Of a stretch of DNA of 64,000 nucleotides, positions 33,292 through 41,853 are shown one piece after another. A program made the position numbers and the translations under genes. Where the stretch lies: NCBI RefSeq assembly GCF_000735695.2, contig NZ_JASZ02000001.1, positions 1 to 64,000 of the forward strand. The letters run 5' to 3'. Within the stretch, counting starts at the first letter, position 1. Each line of letters opens with the position of its first letter. Source of the DNA: Kaistella haifensis DSM 19056 (lineage in GTDB: Bacteria > Bacteroidota > Bacteroidia > Flavobacteriales > Weeksellaceae). The notes under the pieces are model-generated. The model did not search any database and was not told the origin of the DNA. It saw only the letters and a list, made by a program, of their open reading frames with translations.

Positions 33292-34473
33292 TTAGAAAAT
33301 AAGTTGATCATTGGTAATGACAATTTCTTTTTGTTCCGCAATGTTGAACATATAATCCTCCAAAACCTTCTCCGTAGTGCCGCGCAAACCTCTTGCACCA
33401 AGGCCTTTTTCCATGGTTTCTTCCACAATTTTTTCTATCGCTTCGTCGGTGAATTTCAATGTAACACCATCCATTTTGAAAAGCTCCACAAACTGATTGA
33501 TGATCGAATTTTTCGGCTCTTTCATTATGCGAATCATTGTTTCTTTCGTGAGCTTGTCGAGATAAGTCACAATTGGAAATCTCCCTAATAATTCCGGAAT
33601 CAAGCCGAATTTTCTCAAATCGATTGCATTCAGTTGGCTCAAAATATACTCATCATCTTCCGTTTTGGCCATTTTTTCAGAACTGAAACCAATTGCTTGC
33701 TTATTGAGACGTCTTTCAATGATTTCTTTAATTCCATCAAAAGCTCCACCAGCAATAAACAATATATTTTGGGTATTTACCTGAATATATTTCTGATCGG
33801 GATGCTTTCTGCCGCCTTGTGGCGGTACATTTACAATGCTTCCTTCCAACAATTTCAGCAATCCTTGCTGTACACCTTCACCGGACACATCACGCGTAAG
33901 ACTCGGATTATCGGATTTTCTTGCAATTTTGTCGATTTCATCAATAAAAACGATTCCTTTTTCTGCTTTTTCCACATCATAATCAGCGACCATCAGTAAT
34001 CTAGAAAGAATACTTTCCACATCTTCCCCAACGTAACCCGCTTCAGTTAAAATAGTTGCGTCTACGATACAAAACGGAACATTCAGTTCCTTAGCAATCG
34101 TTTTTGCCAAAAGCGTTTTTCCGGTTCCTGTTTCACCGATCATGATGATATTCGATTTTTCAATCTCTACTTCTCGGTTTTCGGTTTTGGCATGAAGAAG
34201 CCTTTTATAATGGTTATAAACCGCGATCGAAAGCTGTTTTTTCGCCTGATCTTGACCAATTACAAATTGATCAAGATGTTCTTTTATTTCTTTTGGTTTT
34301 TTTAAATCTTCCATACTATCAGCTGGTGAAAAGCCTTTTTTTTGGGCATTTTCAACCACAATAGCGTGTGCTTGCTCGATACAGTTTTCGCAGATAAAAC
34401 CTTCGTTTCCAGAAATCAATATTTCTACCTCTTTGCGTTTTCTTCCGCAGAAAGAGCATTGGTTTGAATTCAT
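33292..34473 (-). CDS. clpX: ClpX, ATPase subunit of the ClpXP protease
   Basis: A 393-residue AAA+ unfoldase that feeds tagged proteins to ClpP. The N-terminal zinc domain has C6, C9, C28 and C31 (CSFC and CENC). Walker A GETGTGKT is at 113-120, Walker [14 protein letters not shown] follows, and the ClpP-docking loop AIGFSSE is present. Length is slightly below the E. coli protein, usual for Bacteroidetes. ClpP is not adjacent here. The neighbouring HIT and greA genes are on the same strand but have a terminator between, so clpX is probably its own unit. Confidence 0.96.
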   Translation of the reverse strand: MNSNQCSFCGRKRKEVEILISGNEGFICENCIEQAHAIVVENAQKKGFSPADSMEDLKKPKEIKEHLDQFVIGQDQAKKQLSIAVYNHYKRLLHAKTENREVEIEKSNIIMIGETGTGKTLLAKTIAKELNVPFCIVDATILTEAGYVGEDVESILSRLLMVADYDVEKAEKGIVFIDEIDKIARKSDNPSLTRDVSGEGVQQGLLKLLEGSIVNVPPQGGRKHPDQKYIQVNTQNILFIAGGAFDGIKEIIERRLNKQAIGFSSEKMAKTEDDEYILSQLNAIDLRKFGLIPELLGRFPIVTYLDKLTKETMIRIMKEPKNSIINQFVELFKMDGVTLKFTDEAIEKIVEETMEKGLGARGLRGTTEKVLEDYMFNIAEQKEIVITNDQLIF

Positions 34474-34510
34474 ATATCTTTAATAATAAGTGTAAGAATG
34501 TTTGTTTTTA

Positions 34511-34546
34511 AAAAAATTTTGTCAAAGTTTTTCGACCTTGACAAAA
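34511..34546 (-). terminator. Terminator of the HIT-family gene
   Basis: TTTTGTCAA (34517-34525) and TTGACAAAA (34538-34546) form a perfect 9-bp stem; on the minus strand it is followed by a run of T. It lies just beyond the HIT gene stop. Confidence 0.8.
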
Positions 34547-34553
34547 TAATATT

Positions 34554-34943
34554 TTATAAATTGATGATTGTATTTTGTATTTCCTTGTATTCATCACCCG
34601 AAAGTTTCAGTCTTTCGTTTTTGAAGTTCATATCATCCATTTTATCGATCGGAATCAAATGAATATGTGCATGAGGAACCTCCAAACCTACCACTGCAAC
34701 TGCTATTCGTTGAGATGGATAGGCTTTTTCTAGTTTTTTGGCAACGGTTCGTGCAAAACTCCATAAGTTTTTAAAATCCTCATTTTCCAGATCGAAAATA
34801 AAATCGGTTTCCTTTTTGGGAATCACCAAAGTATGTCCTTTTACCAAAGGCATTGCATCTAAAAAAGCCAAATGCTGCTCGTCTTCAGCAATTTTGTAGG
34901 ATGGAATTTCACCCGCAATAATTTTCGTGAAAATAGAACTCAT
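34554..34943 (-). CDS. HIT-family nucleotide hydrolase (HINT type)
   Basis: A 129-residue soluble enzyme. The N-terminus MSSIFTKIIAGEIPSYKIAEDE and the histidine triad HAHIHLIP are standard for the HINT branch, which cleaves aminoacyl- or phosphoramidate-linked nucleotides. All the triad residues are present. The native substrate is rarely known in bacteria. It lies about 100 bases downstream of greA on the same strand and ends in its own terminator. Confidence 0.92.
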   Translation of the reverse strand: MSSIFTKIIAGEIPSYKIAEDEQHLAFLDAMPLVKGHTLVIPKKETDFIFDLENEDFKNLWSFARTVAKKLEKAYPSQRIAVAVVGLEVPHAHIHLIPIDKMDDMNFKNERLKLSGDEYKEIQNTIINL

Positions 34944-35049
34944 TACTTTTAGATTTTAATTTTTATTTTTTTTGATGCTACAAATTTAAGGTTTAAATAA
35001 AAATTGAGGTGGAAGTTTTGTGAAATTTTTCCATCTGAAAATCACTTTT

Positions 35050-35520
35050 TTACAAAGTAATTTCCAAAACTTCGAAAGAAAGTTTGTTCCCGTTTGGCAA
35101 AACGATATCAGCAGTTTCGCCTACAACTTTTCCTAAAAGCCCTTTAGCAATCGGTGTATTAACCGAAATTTTCCCAGCTTTCAAATCGCTTTCGTTATCA
35201 GGTACCAAAGTGAATTTCTGCTCTGCTTTGGTCGCGTTATTTTTCAATCGAACTGTTGTCAAGATAGAAACTTTCGAAGTATCAAGCTGGGTTTCATCAA
35301 TTACTTTCGAGTTGATAATCATGTCTTTTAACTTTGAAATTTTCATTTCCAACATTCCTTGGGCTTCCTTCGCAGCATCATATTCTGCGTTTTCAGAAAG
35401 ATCGCCTTTATCTCTAGCTTCAGCAATTTGCTGGGTGATTTTTGGTCTTTCGATGGTTTCCAGTTGTTCCAGTTCAACTTTCATTTTATCCAAACCATCT
35501 TTGGTAACATAACTTGCCAT
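35050..35520 (-). CDS. greA: GreA transcription elongation factor
   Basis: A 156-residue protein with the N-terminal coiled coil (IAEARDKGDLSENAEYDAAK, the acidic tip loop DLSENAEY intact) and the C-terminal globular domain (TPIAKGLLGKVVGETADI). It enters the RNA polymerase channel and stimulates cleavage of backtracked RNA. Length and motifs match the family closely. It is divergent from the Rieske-like lipoprotein gene at 35621. Confidence 0.95.
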   Translation of the reverse strand: MASYVTKDGLDKMKVELEQLETIERPKITQQIAEARDKGDLSENAEYDAAKEAQGMLEMKISKLKDMIINSKVIDETQLDTSKVSILTTVRLKNNATKAEQKFTLVPDNESDLKAGKISVNTPIAKGLLGKVVGETADIVLPNGNKLSFEVLEITL

Positions 35521-35620
35521 AATTTTCTTTAATTTGCGTTAGTATAAAAAAATAATCCGACATTTGCCGGACAATGATTTCTGTTTATATTCGTTTTACA
35601 AATATATAAATTTATTTTAA

Positions 35621-36070
35621 ATGAAAAGAAACATTTCGGTTCTAATTTTATCAATAGTACTCATTTTCAGCGCTTTAAATACAACTTCATGTTCAACTCG
35701 CGAGGAAACCGTGAGTTGCTTTCCGAATGTACCTATTAACGTTGTTCTTAATCTCAATTTGCCCGCTTATTATAATCTTCAAAATGTAAACGGATGGATT
35801 TATGTAAATGAACAAGAAGCCGGTACGCGCGGATTAATTGTGGTAAGAACCACTAATGGCTTTAAAATCTATGACCGAAATGCACCTCATCTTTGTCCCG
35901 ACAATTCGACAACCCTGGAAGTTCAAAACAACATCAAAGTAATTTGCCCGAAAGATGGCGCAGAATGGATTTTGATCACAGGCCAACCTACCAAAGTTGC
36001 GCAAATTGCTCCCAAAACCTATCAATACAATTTCGATTCAGCCACAGGAACACTTTCTATTTTTGACTAA
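35621..36070 (+). CDS. Lipoprotein with a Rieske-like fold but incomplete ligands
   Basis: A 149-residue lipoprotein with signal ending TTSC (lipobox). The segments VVRTTNGFKIYDRNAPH, VICPKDGAEW and LITGQP follow the order of a Rieske [2Fe-2S] domain. The first ligand pair, normally CxH, reads APH, and the second, normally CxxH, reads CPKD. Thus one histidine and one cysteine remain where four ligands are expected. It should not bind a normal cluster. The function is unknown; a structural or redox-sensing leftover is possible. It is followed 21 bases later by dtd. Confidence 0.7.
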   Translation: MKRNISVLILSIVLIFSALNTTSCSTREETVSCFPNVPINVVLNLNLPAYYNLQNVNGWIYVNEQEAGTRGLIVVRTTNGFKIYDRNAPHLCPDNSTTLEVQNNIKVICPKDGAEWILITGQPTKVAQIAPKTYQYNFDSATGTLSIFD

Positions 36071-36091
36071 TTTTTAAGCATCTAAATTTTC

Positions 36092-36541
36092 ATGAAAATC
36101 GTTATACAAAGAGTTACGGAAGCCAATGTAAAAGTTGAAGGAAAAATTGTTGGTGAAATAACTAAAGGCTTACTTTTACTGATCGGAATTGATGAAGAAG
36201 ATGAAAAAACCGATGCCGATTGGCTTGTGCAAAAAATCTTAAACCTAAGAATTTTCGGTGATGAGGAAGGAAAACTGAACCTTTCCGTAACCGATATTTC
36301 CGGAGAAATCCTCTGCATCAGCCAATTTACCTTAATCGCCGATTACAAAAAAGGAAACCGCCCATCTTTCATCAAAGCCGCAAAACCCGACAAAGCTATT
36401 CCTCTTTTCGAATATTTTAAAACTGAAATCGCAAAATCCGGATTGAAAACCGAAAGCGGAATTTTCGGTGCCGATATGAAAGTTTCTTTACTCAATGACG
36501 GTCCGGTAACGATTGTGATGGATTCCAAAACCAAATCGTAA
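36092..36541 (+). CDS. dtd: D-aminoacyl-tRNA deacylase
   Basis: A 149-residue enzyme that removes D-amino acids (and glycine from tRNA-Ala) wrongly attached to tRNA. The start MKIVIQRVTEANVKV, the active-site segment LCISQFTLIADYKKGNRPSF and the cis-proline motif NDGPVTI are all present. Length is typical. It works as a homodimer in the cytoplasm. It is probably co-transcribed with the lipoprotein gene before it. Confidence 0.95.
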   Translation: MKIVIQRVTEANVKVEGKIVGEITKGLLLLIGIDEEDEKTDADWLVQKILNLRIFGDEEGKLNLSVTDISGEILCISQFTLIADYKKGNRPSFIKAAKPDKAIPLFEYFKTEIAKSGLKTESGIFGADMKVSLLNDGPVTIVMDSKTKS

Positions 36542-36642
36542 TCTCAAAACAATCAATTTCATCCTTGAATTTCCATTTTCACAAAAAAACATGGAATGTT
36601 TAGATTTTTACCTAAATTTGAATCATTCGATTATGAATGATT

Positions 36643-37149
36643 ATGAAAAAAACTATCCTTATCCTCTGCAGTATTTTAATGCTTTCCTGCTCCAAAAAAG
36701 AGGGCGAAATTATCAATACCCAATCCGACAGCGCTAAAATCATTGATTCGATCAACGCGGTCAGAAGTCAAATCAACGACAGCATCAAACTAAAGAACAG
36801 TCAAAATCGGTTTGCAGATCTTAGTGGAAATCATCAATTAAAGTTCAGTTCAGATGCAATTTCATCGCTCATAGGAACTGCCAAATTCGAAAAAACCGGA
36901 AGAGATGAATATTCCGTTTCCGGAAAAGCTGGTTCAGGGAAAAACACTTTAACAATCGAAGGAAAAATCTCTCGGGTATCCGATAAACACCTGAATTTTG
37001 AAGGAAAAATCACCCAAAACATTCAAGGAGAAAAATATACCCGAACCAAGAAAACAACATTTTTGGACGAAGGAAAAGGGAAATTCTGGCGTTTGCAAGA
37101 TAAAGTGAATAGCTCCGGATTTGTGGATTATATTGACATTTATTTTTAA
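36643..37149 (+). CDS. Lipoprotein of unknown function
   Basis: A 168-residue lipoprotein. The signal MKKTILILCSILMLSC gives a lipobox cysteine at residue 16, followed by SKKEGE. An in-frame ATG two codons upstream (36637) is possible. The C-terminal part is a beta-rich stretch (SGKAGSGKNTLTIEGKISR, HLNFEGKITQNIQ) with no motif I recognise. It lies 19 bases before the hydrolase gene and is likely in one unit with it. A TAAATTTG -7-like box at 36613-36620 is a possible promoter element. Confidence 0.7.
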   Translation: MKKTILILCSILMLSCSKKEGEIINTQSDSAKIIDSINAVRSQINDSIKLKNSQNRFADLSGNHQLKFSSDAISSLIGTAKFEKTGRDEYSVSGKAGSGKNTLTIEGKISRVSDKHLNFEGKITQNIQGEKYTRTKKTTFLDEGKGKFWRLQDKVNSSGFVDYIDIYF

Positions 37150-37168
37150 ACCAATTTAAATTAAAACA

Positions 37169-37951
37169 ATGCTACACTACGAAATATCCGGAAAAGGAAA
37201 AGAAAATCTGGTTCTACTCCACGGTTTTATGGAAAATCTGATGATTTGGGAAGACCTAGAAAAATACCTTTCCAAAGATTTTACTTTAATAAAAATTGAT
37301 TTGCCGGGACATGGTTTATCTAAAATTTACAATGAAATCCATACGATGGAACTGATGACAGAAGAAGTAAAAAAAGTCGCCGACAAGCTGGGTTTAAAAG
37401 AATTTCATCTTCTGGGACATTCAATGGGCGGTTATACATCGCTGGCTTTTGCGGAGAAATTTCCGGAATTTTTGAAAAGTTTCACATTGTTTTTCTCTAC
37501 TTATTTCCCGGACGATGAAGAGAAAAAAGAACAGCGCAGGAAAAGTTTCAGGATTATTCAGGAAGCATTTCCCAATTATGTTCGAGCGGGAATTCCCAAT
37601 TTATTTAATGAAAATGAAAAAGACATTTTGGAAGGAAAAATAGAACTTGCCAAAGAAATCGCACTTTCCACTAAAAATGAAGGCGCCCTCGCCGCTGTAA
37701 AAGGCATGATCGAACGAACCGATAAAACATCGGTAATGCAAAATTTCGAAGGAAAAATTTTGGTCATCGCAGGAAAACACGATAATGCCGTGAAATCTGA
37801 GCTGTTACTGAAAAATCTTCCTGATAGAACCAATATCAAGTCGTATCTTTTGGATTGCGGACATAACGGACATTGGGAAAAACCGGAAATCTGTGCGGCA
37901 ATCCTCAACACAGAACTTCTTCATAATCTTCCGAAAAACCTCATTTTCTAA
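37169..37951 (+). CDS. Alpha/beta-fold hydrolase
   Basis: A 260-residue soluble hydrolase. LVLLHGF forms the oxyanion region, LGHSMGG gives the nucleophile S85, GKHDNAV supplies the acid and CGHNGHWEKP the histidine, so the triad is complete. DLPGHGLS after the second strand is typical of esterases and MenH/BioH-like enzymes. Nothing in the context points to a specific substrate. It lies between a lipoprotein and a DUF1304 membrane protein on the same strand. Confidence 0.88.
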   Translation: MLHYEISGKGKENLVLLHGFMENLMIWEDLEKYLSKDFTLIKIDLPGHGLSKIYNEIHTMELMTEEVKKVADKLGLKEFHLLGHSMGGYTSLAFAEKFPEFLKSFTLFFSTYFPDDEEKKEQRRKSFRIIQEAFPNYVRAGIPNLFNENEKDILEGKIELAKEIALSTKNEGALAAVKGMIERTDKTSVMQNFEGKILVIAGKHDNAVKSELLLKNLPDRTNIKSYLLDCGHNGHWEKPEICAAILNTELLHNLPKNLIF

Positions 37952-37977
37952 AAACAACCATTTAAAATAAAAAAAAC

Positions 37978-38343
37978 ATGGAAATCTTATCAAAAATATT
38001 AATCGGATTAGTCGCGATCGAGCATCTTTACATTTTATATATGGAAATGTTTGCATGGGAAACTTTGGGCAAAAAAACTTTTAAAGGCTCCTTAAAAGAT
38101 GAACTTTTCAAACCAACAAAAGGTTTGGCGGCAAACCAAGGTTTGTATAACGGATTTCTTTCTGCGGGATTAATTTGGTCATTCTTCATCGAAAACGAAA
38201 CATGGTCGCAAAATGTAGCAGTATTTTTCTTGGGATGTGTAATTGTAGCGGGAATTTATGGAGCTTTGACAGCTTCGAAAAAGATATTTTTCGTTCAGGC
38301 ATTACCGGCGATTATTGCATTGGCGGTGTTATTGTTGAAGTAA
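37978..38343 (+). CDS. DUF1304 family membrane protein
   Basis: A 121-residue protein with four hydrophobic helices. The markers HLYILYMEMFAW near the start and KGLAANQGLYNGFLSAGL in the middle are characteristic of DUF1304. The function of the family is not established. It starts 26 bases after the hydrolase gene, so the two are probably co-transcribed. It faces the DHH phosphoesterase gene convergently, 16 bases away, with no clear terminator between. Confidence 0.85.
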   Translation: MEILSKILIGLVAIEHLYILYMEMFAWETLGKKTFKGSLKDELFKPTKGLAANQGLYNGFLSAGLIWSFFIENETWSQNVAVFFLGCVIVAGIYGALTASKKIFFVQALPAIIALAVLLLK

Positions 38344-38359
38344 ACTATATATCCATAAA

Positions 38360-39367
38360 TTAAAAATCCTCCGCTTCAATTTTTTCTTTAAAATCTTCGA
38401 TAGTTTCTTCGATTGATTTCAGGTATTTCCCGCCCGCTGCGTTGATGTGGCCGCCGCCATTAAAGTATTTTCTTGAAAATTTATTTACATCTACTTGATC
38501 TTTGGAGCGGAACGAAATTTTAATAAAATCTTCGTACAAATCTTCCATGAAAAAAGCTGAAACTTGGGTTCCCATAATACTTAAACCGTAATTTACGAAA
38601 CCTTCGGTATCACCCTTTTGGAAACCGAATTTTTTCAATTCATCTCTTTTCAGCCAAAGAATTGCCACTTTGCCCTCTTTCACCACTTCTATCCTTCCTA
38701 AAATTAAAGAAAGCAAGTGAAGTCGAGAAACTGTGTTGGTATCTAAAGTATTAGATGTAATCATCGAAGGTTCTGCTCCTTTTTCAATTAAATCCGCTAC
38801 AATACGATGGGTAGTTGCGCTCGTGGAACGAAAACGAAAACCTCCTGTATCCGTCATAATCCCGGTATACAAACATTCCGCAATATCTTTGTTTACTTTT
38901 TCTTCTTCATTTAATTGCTGGATAAAATGGTACACCATCTGCGAAGTTGCTGGAATTGTAACATCCGAGTACACAAAATCGAATTGATCGGGTTGTTGAT
39001 GATGATCGATCAGAATTTTCTTCGCCTTAGCCTTTTCAATCCATGGACCTACGAGATTTCCACTTCTGTGTGAAGCATTAAAATCTAGAATAAAAATTAC
39101 ATCCGCATGATAAATCGCTTCTCCAGCCTGTTTTCTTTTGTAATCCGCAATGATGATTCTTTTGGATTCGGGCATCCATTTCAAAAATTTCGGAAAATCG
39201 TTAGGAACGATTACCTCTGCGTCCAGACCTTTTTGCTTCAGAAAATGCTTCAGCCCCAAACTCGACCCGATGGCGTCTCCATCTGGATTGTAATGAGTTA
39301 TGATAACAATTTTATTCTCTGGTATAAGTAATTTTTGAATTTCTGAAATTTCCGAAGCAGTAAACAT
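38360..39367 (-). CDS. DHH/DHHA1 phosphoesterase (NrnA-like)
   Basis: A 335-residue enzyme with the DHH domain motifs THYNPDGDAIGSSLG near residue 25 and ILIDHHQQPD later, and the DHHA1 motif GGGHINAAGG near the end. The family degrades short oligonucleotides and 3'-phosphoadenosine 5'-phosphate, and some members cleave cyclic dinucleotide products such as pApA. Length fits the NrnA branch. A CAAAGATA box at 39390-39397 (TATCTTTG on the minus strand) is a probable -7 element. Confidence 0.88.
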   Translation of the reverse strand: MFTASEISEIQKLLIPENKIVIITHYNPDGDAIGSSLGLKHFLKQKGLDAEVIVPNDFPKFLKWMPESKRIIIADYKRKQAGEAIYHADVIFILDFNASHRSGNLVGPWIEKAKAKKILIDHHQQPDQFDFVYSDVTIPATSQMVYHFIQQLNEEEKVNKDIAECLYTGIMTDTGGFRFRSTSATTHRIVADLIEKGAEPSMITSNTLDTNTVSRLHLLSLILGRIEVVKEGKVAILWLKRDELKKFGFQKGDTEGFVNYGLSIMGTQVSAFFMEDLYEDFIKISFRSKDQVDVNKFSRKYFNGGGHINAAGGKYLKSIEETIEDFKEKIEAEDF

Positions 39368-39586
39368 ATTTCTCTATAATTTTGAACGACAAAGATATGT
39401 TTTTTGTTCTGAGAGATTACAACGAAAATAGTATTAAAAGGCATTTAACAAATCTACAGAAACCCACAAAAACTATTTTCGACTAAAAAAAATAATTTTA
39501 CAAAGCACCCAAAACTCGGCGTGATACCGCTCACCGAAATGAAAATTTTACCGAAAGCTATTATTTTGTAAAATATCTAAAATATA

Positions 39587-39617
39587 TTTGCAGAAAATAA
39601 AAACTTTCCTATCTTTG
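39587..39617 (+). promoter_or_regulatory. Bacteroidetes-type promoter of rpmH
   Basis: TTTG at 39587-39590, a 19-base spacer, then TATCTTTG at 39610-39617. The rpmH start follows 45 bases later, giving a short leader. The roughly 220 bases between this and the DHH gene hold no gene I can see. Confidence 0.85.
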
Positions 39618-39661
39618 CAATCTGAAAAATAAGAGATAGTTTTTACTAAAAAATATAAGCA

Positions 39662-39820
39662 ATGAGCAAGAGAACATTCCAACCATCAGAAAGAAAGAAA
39701 AGAAACAAACACGGTTTCAGAGAAAGAATGTCAACCCCAAACGGTAGAAGAGTTTTGGCGGCTAGAAGAGCAAAAGGTAGAAAGAGCTTAACTGTAAGTG
39801 CTGCGCGCGCTAAGAGATAA
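39662..39820 (+). CDS. rpmH: Ribosomal protein bL34
   Basis: A 52-residue basic protein beginning [20 protein letters not shown] and continuing [19 protein letters not shown], the full bL34 signature. The short tail [10 protein letters not shown] is typical of Bacteroidetes. It has its own promoter and terminator. rnpA and dnaA, often near rpmH elsewhere, are not here. Confidence 0.96.
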   Translation: MSKRTFQPSERKKRNKHGFRERMSTPNGRRVLAARRAKGRKSLTVSAARAKR

Positions 39821-39846
39821 TCTCAGAAAATCATCATATACAAATA

Positions 39847-39877
39847 TGCTTGAAAATAACTTTTTCAGGCATTTTTT
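39847..39877 (+). terminator. Terminator of rpmH
   Basis: TGCTTGAAAA (39847-39856) pairs with TTTTCAGGCA (39862-39871), one G-T pair, and is followed by six T. Confidence 0.82.
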
Positions 39878-39997
39878 GTTGTTAAAATTTGCCAAAATTT
39901 AGCTAAACGAAAAAGTTTTCTTTATTTTTGAAGGGCTAATCAACTTACGCATTCTATGCGAAATTTGATTAAAATTTATCTTTAATATTTATACCAT

Positions 39998-40708
39998 ATG
40001 CCACATTCATCTCACGAAGGACAAAATGTAATCCATCTGAAAAATGCCAAAATAGCTCAGAAAAATTTCACTGTACTTAATGATGTAAACCTTAATATCA
40101 AACAAGGAAGATTTTGCTATCTGATTGGGAAAACAGGTTCCGGAAAAAGTTCATTGCTGAAAACCCTTTACGGACACATCCCAATTTCTGCAGGTCATGG
40201 TAATGTAGCAGGTTTCGATCTCGAAAAACTTCGAGCTTCCGACGTGCCCAATTTAAGACGAAAATTAGGCATCGTTTTCCAAGATTTTCAATTGCTTACG
40301 GACAGAACTGTAGAAAAAAATCTGCGTTTTGTACTAGAAGCTACAGGTTGGAATGACAAAACCAAAATTGATGACCGAATCAATGAAGTTTTAGGAAGCG
40401 TGGGGATGAAATCGAAGAAACACAAAATGCCTCACGAACTTTCCGGTGGTGAACAACAGCGTATTGCGATTGCGAGAGCGCTTCTGAACCATCCAGAATT
40501 GATCCTTGCAGATGAGCCTACCGGAAACTTAGATCCTGAAACTTCCAACGAAATCATGACGCTTCTGAAGCAAGTTGCTTTTGAAAATAATTCAGCGGTG
40601 GTAATGGCAACGCACGATTATCACATGATCCAAAACTTCCCAGGTGAAGCGATTCGCTGCGAAGACGGCAGAGTAACCGTGCTCAATACTGCCGAACTTT
40701 TCGAATAA
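39998..40708 (+). CDS. ftsE: FtsE-like ABC ATPase
   Basis: A 236-residue ABC ATPase. Walker A GKTGSGKS is at 44-51, the Q-loop is VFQDFQLL, the signature LSGGEQQR, Walker B LILADEPTGNLD and the switch ATHDY. The lack of membrane segments, the FQDFQLLTDRTVEKN region and the length match FtsE, which with FtsX controls cell-wall hydrolases at division. ftsX is not next to it here; a terminator follows directly. In Bacteroidetes ftsE and ftsX are often apart, but another LolD-like role cannot be excluded. Confidence 0.85.
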   Translation: MPHSSHEGQNVIHLKNAKIAQKNFTVLNDVNLNIKQGRFCYLIGKTGSGKSSLLKTLYGHIPISAGHGNVAGFDLEKLRASDVPNLRRKLGIVFQDFQLLTDRTVEKNLRFVLEATGWNDKTKIDDRINEVLGSVGMKSKKHKMPHELSGGEQQRIAIARALLNHPELILADEPTGNLDPETSNEIMTLLKQVAFENNSAVVMATHDYHMIQNFPGEAIRCEDGRVTVLNTAELFE

Positions 40709-40731
40709 AACGAAATTGAAATAAAAATAGG

Positions 40732-40764
40732 AAATCCTGTAATTATGTTACAGGATTTTTTTTT
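40732..40764 (+). terminator. Terminator of ftsE
   Basis: A perfect 11-bp stem, AAATCCTGTAA (40732-40742) with TTACAGGATTT (40748-40758), five-base loop, followed by a T-run. Confidence 0.9.
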
Positions 40765-40801
40765 GTTAGAATTCGTGCTAAAGTATTGATAATATTTCAC
40801 A

Positions 40802-40826
40802 AAAAAAACGGACTAAAACCCGTTTT
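40802..40826 (-). terminator. Terminator of accA
   Basis: AAAACGG (40805-40811) pairs with CCGTTTT (40820-40826); on the minus strand a T-run follows. It lies 22 bases beyond the accA stop. Confidence 0.75.
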
Positions 40827-40847
40827 ACTGATTTATAAAATGTTTTT

Positions 40848-41804
40848 TTATCCTTTGAATTGCCCCATCGCAATAAATTTTTCTTGTCTTTGGGTTTCCA
40901 ATTCTTTCCCTGAAAATGTTGAAAACGCTTTAATATTTTGCAAAATTGAAGCTTTCAAATGATCATAAGCAACTTGTGGATCATAATGTGCACCACCAAG
41001 TGGTTCTTCTACAATTCCATCGATAAATTTTTCTCTCAAAGCATCTTGCGGAGTAAGTTTCAGTGCATTCGCTGCATCTTCTTTATGATCCCAATTTCTC
41101 CAAAGAATTGAGGAACAACTTTCTGGAGCAATCACCGTGTACCAAGTGTTTTCCAACATATAAACTTTGTTTCCAACACCAATCCCCAATGCTCCACCAC
41201 TTGCTCCTTCGCCAATGATATAAACAAAAATTGGAGTTTTCAGCATCGTCATCTCAAAAATATTTCGAGCAATTGCTTCACCTTGTCCGCGCTCTTCAGC
41301 TTCCAGACCAGGATATGCTCCAGGAGTATCAACCAATGAAATCACTGGAATTTTGAATTTTTCCGCCAATTTCATTAAGCGAAGTGCTTTTCTATATCCT
41401 TCCGGATTACTCATCCCAAATCTTCGGAGTTGTCTTTCTTTCGTCGTTCTCCCCTTTTGGGTACCGATAATCATTACTCTCTGTCCATCGATAGTTGCCA
41501 AACCACCGACCATTGCAGGATCATCAGCAAAATTACGATCTCCGTGAAGTTCAAGAAAGCTATCTTTATCGGTAATTCCCTTAATAAAATCCAATGTATA
41601 AGGACGATCCGGATGGCGTGAAAGCTGAACCCTTTGCCAAGGCGTGAGGTTTCCGTAAATCTCCTTTTTCTTTTCTATAATTTTATCTTCGATTTGCGAG
41701 CAAGCCAATTTCACATCTACTCCGCTTTCTTCGCCTACCAATGAACAAGTTTGATACTGATCCACCAGCTCTTTTATGGGAAGTTCAAAATTTAAGTATT
41801 CCAT
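40848..41804 (-). CDS. accA: Acetyl-CoA carboxylase carboxyltransferase, alpha subunit
   Basis: A 318-residue subunit that, with AccD, moves carboxyl from biotin to acetyl-CoA in the first step of fatty-acid synthesis. The marks are [20 protein letters not shown], the oxyanion region [20 protein letters not shown] and [15 protein letters not shown]. Length is full. accD is not adjacent; accB and accC are about 6 kb to the right on the same strand, so the complex is encoded from split loci. Confidence 0.96.
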   Translation of the reverse strand: MEYLNFELPIKELVDQYQTCSLVGEESGVDVKLACSQIEDKIIEKKKEIYGNLTPWQRVQLSRHPDRPYTLDFIKGITDKDSFLELHGDRNFADDPAMVGGLATIDGQRVMIIGTQKGRTTKERQLRRFGMSNPEGYRKALRLMKLAEKFKIPVISLVDTPGAYPGLEAEERGQGEAIARNIFEMTMLKTPIFVYIIGEGASGGALGIGVGNKVYMLENTWYTVIAPESCSSILWRNWDHKEDAANALKLTPQDALREKFIDGIVEEPLGGAHYDPQVAYDHLKASILQNIKAFSTFSGKELETQRQEKFIAMGQFKG

Positions 41805-41853
41805 TTCTTTAGTTAAGAATTAATCTTTCAAATTTAATAAAAATTATAGAAAA

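Noticed and set aside
39368-39586. A small RNA gene in the gap before rpmH
   Set aside because: Only a loose inverted repeat (TTTTACAAA and TTTGTAAAA, far apart) is seen, without a terminator or recognisable RNA fold.
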